Shown: piece by piece, positions 23,128-33,600 of the stretch
How the letters are laid out: each line of letters starts with the position of its first letter
How positions within the stretch are numbered: position 1 is the stretch's first letter
DNA from: Lytechinus variegatus
Lineage: Eukaryota > Echinodermata > Echinoidea > Temnopleuroida > Toxopneustidae
Assembly: GCF_018143015.1 (NCBI RefSeq)
Contig: NC_054750.1
Coordinates: 9,638,501 to 9,702,500, forward strand
Direction: 5' to 3'
Length of the DNA: 64,000 nucleotides
Notes under the pieces: generated by a model
Database searches by the model: none
The model's input: only the letters and a program-made list of their open reading frames with translations
Told to the model about the DNA's origin: nothing
Made by a program: the position numbers and the translations under genes

Positions 23128-24280
23128 ATGGAGGTGTCTGTTACCTACAAGAGGTGTCATCACAAGGCCCAAGTAAGTATAGGCATATACTTATATCACG
23201 TATCGCCCTTTATAGGACTTAAACTTTCTTGAAATTTAAGTACAATTCATTTTTTTATTATTTTTTTTGCAATACATTTCTCATGAGCATGATTAGCCAA
23301 CTAATTTTCTGTTCTTTCTGCTTTGTTTCATTTTTACAGAGAGACTTCGGCAAGAACGACCTAACGGAAGAGGAACCACAAAGGGGGCGAGGACTACCAG
23401 GGTCGCCTCCAAGCCCATACCACTACCAGTACCAAGAGCTGCGTCGCCTCCAACTGCCACGCCTCCAGCTGCCCCGACACCAGCTGCCACGACACCAACG
23501 CCTCCGGTAGCCCCATCACCAGCAGCTTCACCACCAACTCCGAGGGCACCAACCCCCTTCAGCGACTTTGAAGATTCTCCTTCAGCGGAGGAATCGTCTT
23601 CTGCGCCGGAACAAGTACCAACACCCCCAGACGCGATTCTACCACCAACTTGGCCACCCAGTCATCCACCAGCTCTGCCAGCCCATCCGACCTCACTCCA
23701 TCCAGTGTACCAGCAGCATCGGCCGTTCGTCCACCAGCCCCAGCCTGTCCACGCCCCCCAGGCCTTCTGTACAACTGAGACACCGGACGTCCTTCAGATG
23801 TTTACCTACCTGCAGGCCCAGAATAAACGTCTGGAGAGGGAAATTGCAAGGATGAGGCGAAACTTCGATGAGGCACATGGGACTGCAGATGCTGTAAAGC
23901 CGCCGGCTAAGTATGTCGCTCTTGTGGACGGAATTTAGGTGTTGATTGGTTCTTCAAGCGATTCTTGGAGGATTGACAGGACTGTGTACGAAAGATGCTA
24001 TGCCGCCTGCTCCGAACCTAAGGACTTGATTGTTAAGCTTTTGGATAAAGTGTTTGCTCCAGAGGAACTAGCAAGGAGCAACTTCTACAGAGGAGAAGTA
24101 TATAATGGTAGACTTGCTACGAAGGAGGCATTGTGTTGTAAGTCTGCATTTCGTGCCTTGATCGCCTAAGCTGAGATACAGTTTCCCGGCACCACTACGA
24201 GCTCCAGATTTCAGAGGGAAGTAAGGATTGCGACCAACAACAGATGTCGACGTATTGCACATAGACTGAGCACGGGACGA
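23128..24280 (+). pseudogene. BEN-domain protein with Pro-rich linker, two in-frame stops
   Basis: A short first exon (23128-23172, 15 codons, donor gtaagt) can be joined in phase to a long exon beginning at about 23342. The long exon encodes an Ala/Pro/Thr-rich linker, an acidic Ser-rich patch, a short coiled-coil (LQAQNKRLEREIARM, near 23815), then a region matching a BEN domain: IGSSSDSWRI, LIVKLLDKVFAPEELARSN, and QFPGTTTSSRFQREV. BEN domains are small helical DNA/chromatin-binding modules. Two stops interrupt the frame, TAG (23936-23938) just before the domain and TAA (24168-24170) inside it, while sense on either side remains protein-like. It is read as a recently broken copy, possibly of a multicopy family; sequencing error or an unusual intron is possible. 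Confidence 0.6.
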
Positions 24281-24970
24281 TAAATTGGAACTCTTTAAAA
24301 TATATTTGTAAGAATATTTATATATTGTTGTAATCCTGTTATAGTCTACAGTATTAAAACTGACACTAGGGGTCTATAAAACTGTTTTTAAAATGTATTT
24401 GTTTTTTCATCCCGTTTTAATCCTCACATTAATATCAGTTGTTTGGATTTAATTTAATTAAATGCAAAGTGAAGCCAATTGTTTCCTATAATCTATTAAT
24501 GCACACACGACATCGCATTTACAAAGTTTGGCGAACCATGATGATCAAGAGTTGAACCCTTACCTACTAGTACTAGTACTTTACACTCGCCGGAGTGTGC
24601 ACAGTTTGGCGAACCAGTATGATCACATAATGAACCTTACCTAGTTTACTCTCGCCCATACAAGTTCGACAACTACTACTACTATGATCACGTATTGACC
24701 CGAACCTATTTTGCGCTCAATTGACATTCAGCCAATGAGCATGAAGTAACCCAGCGCAACTGAGCGTTTATTTACCATGTTACTTTACTACTGTCTAATT
24801 TGTGCACATTGTGTGTGTGTATGTGATAAAGCGCATCGGACCTACTACTACCTAGTAATTTCTATTTATATGCAAATTTTCAATCACTATATTCGTACCT
24901 GTACTTCATTCATTAGTTTTAAAACTTGGGAATTATTTATGGATAATACAAGTTTCTTCTAGTAATTTAA
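24281..24970. other. Spacer with ~90-bp imperfect tandem repeat
   Basis: Between about 24515 and 24720, 'tttggcgaacca..atgatca' and 'gaacccttacctactag..ctcgcc' recur two to three times. Nothing else was recognised. It follows the BEN pseudogene and precedes a TTAA MITE. Confidence 0.5.
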
Positions 24971-25726
24971 CCCTAAACTTGCCGGGAGGAGGGGGTTGAA
25001 TCATCCCCCCCTCAACATTTTCTGCGATCATTCCGCCGCGCGAAATTTTTTGACCGCACCACTCACATAGTTTATACTTTCAAGTCTCGCGCATCTTTGG
25101 AGACCAAATTTACGACGACGGGTACATGGTTCCGAAATTACGCAACATTTCATAAGTGCATGTCAGACCAAAAATTGTTCCAAAACGTGATTTTGTGTAC
25201 ATAGTCCATGCAAATTGAGTTTTCTCATCTTATTCATAAAGATATAATTATTTTTACTTTAAACAGCTGAAATCAATAGATGTTAGCATAATTATGCTTC
25301 AAAAGGTTGTGCAATAAATCTAAAAAACAATGAAAAAACAAAAGGTTGAAAAACAAAGAAATACATAAGAAATTAATAAAACAATAAAATACATAAGAAA
25401 TTGATTTCCAAACCGAAGTCTTTGTCAATTGCAATTGTTAGGAATGCTACAAAGAACATTTTTACCAAAAATTAGCATTTTAGGAGCTTTATTTAGTGAA
25501 TTACAGCAAAAAGTATGATTTATGCATAAATAAGCATAATTAATTCATATAAAATAAAATCTCATTATTTTGGAAAAGTTTACCATACAGCCTTGTAGAT
25601 TACATCGCACACTTCCAGCGTGCACATTTTTGCGGCGGTCGCGCTATCGGCGGTCGAGATCTCAGGGGGGGGTAATTCAACCCCCCCCTGCCACGGAACA
25701 GCCAAAAAAGCCCGGCCTGGTTAGGG
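24971..25726. mobile_element. TTAA-flanked foldback MITE
   Basis: The left end CCCTAAACTTGCCGGG and the right-end complement CCCGGCCTGGTTAGGG are inverted. Behind each lies an inverted block around ggttgaatnaccccccc (24993-25012, 25663-25690). TTAA occurs on both sides (24967-24970, 25727-25730). The interior is AT-rich and non-coding. Confidence 0.7.
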
Positions 25727-25730
25727 TTAA

Positions 25731-27027
25731 GGAATCTTTGCCAGCCAACCTGGATACTATTATTTGGAATAATTATCAGAACTCATACTTCAAGACATGT
25801 AAGATGTTTGGTTTTATTTGTTTGTGTATGGTTAATTATTTCCTGTAATAAAAAAAAGGAAATCAAATTTAAAACTATTTCACTGTTTTTTGTTGCAGTA
25901 TCGTAACACTCGATTCACGAGTGGTACATCATCATCATCTCTATTAAACCCAAAGTCCTGTAGAATCCGTAATTTTATGTTCTGTCATATTTCTTTTCAT
26001 GAGGGGAAGGTATGATTTTTAAGTTTAACGGTATTTTCCTTTGGAAACATTTTCAGCAAGTTATTTTAGTCTTAGACTTGCGCATAGATATGGGTAACTA
26101 AGTTGCAGTACGTGAGAATAATCGTTAATGCTCTGAATGGGTGAGTTACGAGCGTGAAAGTAACAACACGCGAAAAATGATGGGCAGCGATTCGCAAAAT
26201 ATCTGTACGCAAAAATTTCAGCTCGTACAGTCTCCCAAAGTATGTCGACCAAACAAGACGACGGAAACATCCTCCTTTGTCAGAGAAAATGCCTCATAGT
26301 TCGAAGATTATCTGTAAGATACCCATCCTTCTACCTTCCCTGGAGTTAAGGGTAATGACGAAATGAACTCTCTGATGCAGAATTGTAGTGCTAAAACAAT
26401 TACATGTGTACTATGAGAGGGGTCGGGACAACTCGGACCGTGGGCCGAGTTGATAAGAATATGACATCCATGTAAAGCAAATTTGAATTTCGAATGAATA
26501 AAACATGAATAAGAGTGGATGTGTGATGTCAGGGGCTCTTTCATTTGCATACACAGACTTCCATATTTGCATTTCATTTTAAGGTAAAACTGGAAAAAAA
26601 AGCAACAAATTTCTTCATGAAATGCATATCATATATGATTCTTTGAAGTTTGGCGAAATTTTCAATATAACGCCTGCTTGATTTTTGTGACCTTTGACCT
26701 TCTGCTATTATGACCCAACATAAAATTAGATTAATATTAAATGTACTTCATCATGCATAGAAGAGCCAATGAAAAGACTATCCTTTTCCATTGTCTCAAA
26801 ATCTAATTAGATCATCATAATAATAATTATAATGGTGGGTTCGTCGGGTCTGTTAGGCATGGCGACATGTAAAATAATACAAATTCATGAAATAAAAAAA
26901 GTTATGCTAAGTTGAACTTGTAGAAACCAGCAAAATAGTCAAGTTATTGCAAAGAGAATATCTGGAAAACCTGAACATAGTGTCACCGGCATCAACAAGC
27001 AGTTCACAGAGGTATATCCAGTAGTTA
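25731..27027. other. Downstream flank of the C19orf44-like gene, no exon seen
   Basis: Includes the probable 3' UTR of the minus-strand gene ending at 27028. An isolated TGACCTTTGACCT site (26688-26700) lies outside any full DR1 repeat. No other gene is recognised. Confidence 0.5.
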
Positions 27028-27105
27028 TTAAGTAAGGGTTTCCTCTCCATCAAAAGATGTCTTTCTTTTAACTTTCCTCCTTCTCTTCTTCTGCTTCTTG
27101 ATGTA
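27028..27105 (-). CDS. C19orf44: C19orf44-like last exon
   Basis: 25 codons and TAA after a ctctcag acceptor. Begins YIKKQKKRRRKVKRK (compare the human YIR... near the C-terminus), a strongly basic tail. The intron before it holds a DR1 repeat copy. Confidence 0.78.
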   Translation of the reverse strand, partial: YIKKQKKRRRKVKRKTSFDGEETLT

Positions 27106-30100
27106 CTGAGAGATAGAACGAAAAAGACATTACAGGAATGATGAAATAAGAATTTGAAATGATTTGTCTTAACTTTGCACTTCATATGGACAGGTGTAAT
27201 GCCCCTAAAAATTGGATGGCATGAGTAGGTCATGAAATCAAGTAAAAGTAGAACAAAATGAGTGTCAGACATACAGTAAGGTTGATCATTTTATACAATT
27301 GCCCAGGCTTAATTTTCACATCTTGTCCTTTTTAATAATACTTTGCTAATAAAACTGCCTGAAAGCATATGATTGTAAAGACCATAGATACTTGCCAACA
27401 ACAGAAATGTGAAAAGAGGGACAAATACAGACAGAGGACACTAAATACCCCCAGCTCCAGGGGATTCTTATTTGTCACTCATTTTCCTCAATATCTCAAC
27501 CGATAGGGGTATCAAGGTGGCCACACCTACATTTAAGCTGAATGCAAAATAGTACTCTGGAAGGCTGTTTCAGCCTTTATAAAATGATACGAAAGCCATC
27601 ATACTTGCTACAAGCAGAATGAAACACTAAAATGGACTAAACTCTCCAGCTTTTCCAGTCAATTTTCAAATACATTAATGTAAGGAAAAAATCATGATCA
27701 TGTCCCTCTAAACCTAAACAAAGTTCAGAAAATGCTTTTTATATTCTTTATTAAAATATTGCACTCATTTGCCACTAAATTTCCTTGAAAGAGTTACAGG
27801 TCAAAAAAGCAAAGACTATACATACCTGGTCCTTGTATCATAAAGCTTTATGATTGATCATAAGGCTAATTTCTATGTTTGATTGTGTATGATCAATTAC
27901 AACAAGTGGAATGCCTCTGGCCGTCTCACCTGCACCACACGATTCAACATAGCAGCAGTGCTGATGTTGAAAACTACTATAACTCGCACAAGATGTTCAG
28001 TGATACTTGGTTACTCTTATTTCCACGTTTTATGACCTAGACCAATACACTTACAGAGATAGGATGGTAATTCAACAAATACCCCCAATGTGGCCAAAAT
28101 TCATTGACCTCACTTGACCTTTGAACTTGATCATGTGACCTGAAACTTGCACAGGATATTCAGTGATACTAGATTACTCTTATGTCCAAGTTTCAAAAGT
28201 CAGATCAATAAACTTGCAAAAGTCAGATCAATAAACTTGCAAAGTTACGATGATAATTATACAGATACCCAAATTATGGCCAAAGTTCATTGACCTTTGG
28301 CCTTGGTCATGTTACCTAAAATGCGTACAGGATGTTCAGTGATACTAGATTACTCTTATGTCCAAGTTCAAGTTTCAAAAGTCAGATCAATAAACTTGCA
28401 AAGTTACGATGATAATTATACAGATACCCAAATTATGGCCAAAGTTCATTGACCTTTGGCCTTGGTCATGTGACCTAAAATGCGCACAGGATGTTCAGTG
28501 ATAATTGATTACTCTTATGTCCAAGTTTTATGAACTAGACCAACATACTTTCAAAGTTATGATGGTAATTCAACAAATACCTCCAATTCGGCCAAAGTTC
28601 ATTGACCCTAAATGACCTTTGACCTTGATCATGTGACCTGAAACTCATGCAGGATGTTTGGTGATACTTCATGAACCTTATGTCCAAGTTTAATGAACTA
28701 GGTCCATATATTTTCTAAGTTATGAGGACATTTAAAAAACTTAACCTCAAGTTAAGATTTTGATGTTGATTTCCCCAACATGGTCTAAGTTCATTGACCC
28801 TGGCCTAAATGACCTTTGACCTTGGTCATGTGACATGAAACTCTAATACGATGTTCAGTAATACTTGATTAAACTTATGGCCAAGTTTCATGAACTAGGT
28901 CCATATACTTTCTAATTTATGATGTTATTTCAAAAACTTAACCTTAGGTTAAGATTTGATGTTGACGCCGCCGCCGCCCTCAGAAAAGCGACGCCTATAG
29001 TCTCACTGTCTCACTCTGCTATGCAGGTGAGACAAAAATCAGTCCACGATCAATCTCTAGCTTAATGATATGGGGACCTGGCCCGGAAATTCAAGACATG
29101 TACATAATTCTAGGAAAACCAGGTCTGTGCCTGATCTGGAAGGAATATTGAAGACTTGATGGAATAAACAATTCGTTTCCAAAGCAGATGTATCAATCCA
29201 CAACTTACTGATTTAGTGTTTTCCAATGTAGTGTAGGAGTAATCTTCTTGTAATGAATCAAGGAAGGCTTGGTGTTGTCTCATGGTATTGGTGATGGCTA
29301 GCTGTGTTTGTCTGACTTGAGCTAACAGGTTTGTATGCAGCAACAGTGAAGTTGAGTCAAAGGTGCTCAGCGCTGTGTAACAAAATAATACAGGAAGAAA
29401 AAAAAATGATGTGACATAACATACATTGTACTAGTTGTGGTAACGATCTCAAAATTAGTTCGAAGAGAATCCAATAAAACTACCACCCAAGTGTTTGTAT
29501 AATAAATAAAGAAATATGTGCAAAATGGCTCCGGATGAAAATGCATAATGGCTGAGAAATGAGCAAAATAAGCAAAGAATATCATCCAATGTCTGGTATT
29601 TTTTCCAAGCAATATTAATAAACTGTCCCACATATGCTTTTCTGTGTTCATCTGATCATCAGGATAATCAGTTTTGAGCTAAGATTTCATGATAACACTA
29701 AGATAAAATGATATTAATGTACCAGTATATATCCGTCGTGTGTGTGATATGGTGACAATCAACCTTGATTGAAAAGATTTTCTCATGAAATAATAGTTTG
29801 CAGCATCTACTTTCTTTTACCTTTAACATAGAAATTACAAGAGACTTTCTTCCTCCTGTTACTGCGATTGCATATTGTTAAATAATTCAAATAATGCACA
29901 GAGATGTAAGGGCATTCACAACTATAAATGCACTACTGCAAATACACTTGCGTGCAATACATTGTCAAGTTATACCTTGGTCACATTTGCTCTACAGCGG
30001 CCGTACCACAAGATGAAAACAGCCGTTTTAACATTATTTGTACCAGCTGCATATAGGTTTTTTAATTAAAATTAATAAAACGGCTGTTTTTGACTCGCCG

Positions 30101-30643
30101 TACGGCCGCCGTATAGCAAATGTGACCAAGCTATAACTATACTCACTTGTGCATTATTTGTGTGATAATCTCCTGTAGAGTACAAAGTGAATTTTGCAGC
30201 ATGGTCTATTCTATTAAAAGTGGGGGCAACTTTGCAGTTGTTGAAAAAGTTGATAATCAAAAGACTTACTTTGCAAAACTGATGGATCAACATGATGAGA
30301 AACTGTGTCCTTATTGTTGGCACTGAGAAGATTAAAGTAACTTGGTGTCTGGAAATTATAATCTAAAGGGGTGTCAAATCACAAAATAAGACAATAATGA
30401 AAAGAGATTAAAAAATGTTCAGAGTACAGTACCTTATAAAATCAGCCCCAAATGAATACATGGATCAAGTTTACATGTAAATTTGTTACTGGATCTATTA
30501 TTGAGCCATTATTATAGTTGACCTTTGAACCTGCATGAAAATGTCATCAATTCAATGATTCATACTACTACTACTACTACTACTAACGATGGCCTACCAC
30601 TACCACCACCACCACCACCACCACCACCACCACCACCACCACC

Positions 30644-30687
<44 letters not shown>

Positions 30688-33600
30688 TACTACTACTACT
30701 AATAATAACAACAATACTAATTACTGCAACAATAATGCAGAGTGTGCAAGGGGTTGTTGTCATTATTACACTGGCATTTGCCCAGCTGCCCCTTTCTTGG
30801 TGCACAGGCATTTTAACGAATAAATAATCCTGCAACAGATTGAAAGGAGTTGACACTGGCCTGTCTTCTCGGTTTTGGAATGACATAGGAAGGAGCAGCT
30901 GCAGAACGAAGAGAGCATGTAGATCTTTGTTGCTGAAATAATGAAAAAATGTAAGAAGGTAGTGTGGTTGACAGAGATTTATGAAAGAGATTCATACTGT
31001 ATGAAACTGATATACACTATAAAGAAATTTCATACCATTGAGCCAATGATGGTTGATGGAATGCAAAGAACCTGAAGTTTGAACTCCTACATCCTGTCCA
31101 CTGATTGGTCGAATCCTTTTGGAATGACTTCTCATAGTGGAAGCACTGGAAAAATCACTAGAAATTGTTTCATCATCAGTTAGAGTTTTATCATCAGATG
31201 TAGTTTTATCCTCAGTATTAGATAGGGTGTCAAAGTCATGTGAGTAAGAATCAGACCTGGCCGATGTGATGGTTCTGACGCTGGAATCTGATTTCTTGGA
31301 TCTTGTGCTGGTACTCCTGCTGCTACTCCTGCTGTAACTATGGCTACTCCTGGAATGAAAAGAATGCGACTTTGTTTCCGAGAGGAAGCTTGCTGAGCTG
31401 TACGATGCAACCGAACTGTAAGAATTATCAGCAGTCCTGGAGCGATATGACGCATCATCATGATTCGAAGCTACAGAATCCTCAACCGGTGAAGGACTCC
31501 TACTTCTAATGCTCTCAGTGTCTGTGTGATGAGATGGTATATCATGATGACTGGATGAGACTGGGGAATGTATGGCACTTGGTGGTAGTAGGTCATCGAT
31601 GGTCTGTAGTCCGTCCAGTGTAAGACCTATATCCTCTCCTATCGACTCAACGATAGATTCATCTGCAGAGACAACATCCATATCTCCTTCTAGGTAACCT
31701 GTTTGGGCATTGTACGAGTACACAGAATGGATTCAAATTATGAAAAATACTGGGAACAGATCAATTATTAAAGTGGAGGAAAACCCCTGTTAACCTAGCA
31801 TGCATTAGGCCTTTTGGTACAGCAGAAGTGTTGACTTTGATCAAACATTCCCCCTAAATATACAATGTAATATTCCAAGACCACAGAGAACCAAGCTGTG
31901 TATGCCCTGATGCCTGGCCTCAATGCTCCTCTTGTTTGCCTTGGAAATGTTGGTGCCCCTTTAAATTTTCCCAATTTGTACAGGAATAAATATGTTCTGT
32001 ACTTGGTTCACTTGCTTCTGGTTGTATATAAAATCTGCAGTGGTTTTTTTTCTCAATTGTATATGATTTGCTGTCCATTTTTATTGAGTTTGGGAAATAA
32101 TTTAAATCAAAATTGAAAAGAAAAAAATATACATATAGTATTTGTACATACCATTATCTGAGATCTTCTGTGCAGATACATCATTGTCTGATACTTGATC
32201 AGAAATTCTATCAGAATGCTCCACTTCCTGTACAAGGAAATACAACAGATTTGTCAAATTTTCATCTCACAACATTGCAATAACATAATTAAAGATACAA
32301 GTCAAGATGAGAAAAGGTGTAAGAAACTATAGGATACGCATATCTGATTGTGACAATCGCAGTATAATGTCCCAGGCACATGTTTGTATTCCGTCTGACT
32401 ATTAATTTCTCTAAGGCATTAATATTTTCCAGAAATCATATTGAAAAACCGTTTCAAATTCCCCCCTTTCTACGACGCTTGTTTTTATATGATTTACAAG
32501 TAGGCCTAAGTATATGAATCCTTTTTATCTCAGTTTTGGTCTGACAAAAAAAATAATAGAGACAATAGAGACATAATAATAATAATCAAGTAAAAAATAA
32601 TAATAATATATAATAATGATAATAATGTCAAATAATGATGATAATAATAATTGTAATAATAATGATAATGATACATAGCATAAATCATAAGGTGCTGATA
32701 ATATATTTTTTCTTTCAAATGATGCTCTATATTACCTTGATCAAAGAAGGGGATAGGTTGGTGTCTCCTAGCAAATAGTCAATACTCTCTTCATCTGTAT
32801 CAAGCTCAGCCATTATCTTACTGTAAACATTCCGACTACTTGTATTGCTCTTTCGTTGTGTCTTTGTAGCTGGAGTAGATGTCAAGGGCACGGTGGAATT
32901 CATCCTAGTATCTCTTGCATTATTAGGAGCATAAAGTTCATCAGAGTCATAGTCAGGAGGATTTGCTTGTTTAGACTCTTTATCCTGTACAGGCTCTTGG
33001 GCTTTACTTGGTGGCTTTTTCAAGAATCTAAACTTGTCAGGTTTCGGCTCAGACACAGGAGGGCTTGGGCTATCGCAAGTAAAGTCAAGCTCTTGGTGGT
33101 ATTTGTCAGATCGGTCTTCCGATGAATCATCGCTGTCTAGATTCATATGCCTAGAGGTTATCTTGGCACTTAGTTTTGAAGCTCGTTGAAGGGCACTAGA
33201 TGTAAAGCTCTTGGTCTTCTTCCCTGAGATGGTTCCCGACTCCTTCCTCACTGATGGTTGAATACTCTGTGCTCTTTGAGAGGAACCAAATAGTGCTGTG
33301 CTCGACGAGCTGCTGCAAGGAAAACAGAATAAATGTGGTTAAATAACAAATCTTTGGAGATTACAAGAAAAAGCCGCATCTTTCAGAACCAAGAGGTTGG
33401 ATCTTAGAGAGACACTCTGGATTCCCCATGTTTATGTCAATGATGAAATGTAAAGGATTAGAAAGGTAAATAAAAAAGGCTGAACAACTTCCTGCTTGAG
33501 AATACAGCCATAAGTGGATCTGACTTCTGGAAGACATTTGAACAAGTAAAGGAGTAAAAAAAACATAACTTCATATCATATCCATTACAGTCACAAGTGT

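Noticed and set aside
23229..23510. Alternative 93-codon frame over the BEN region
   Set aside because: The overlapping +frame with the Pro-rich linker, coiled-coil and BEN domain is far more protein-like; this one is a shadow rich in QLPR repeats.
30525..30886. Poly-Pro/Leu and poly-Gly/Ser proteins
   Set aside because: These are translations of an (ACC)n/(ACT)n microsatellite in an intron. Only the 30932-30861 part may be an exon, in another frame.
31180..31461. 93-codon minus-strand frame inside C19orf44-like exon 5
   Set aside because: Shadow frame of the Ser-rich exon, which has homology and in-phase splice sites.
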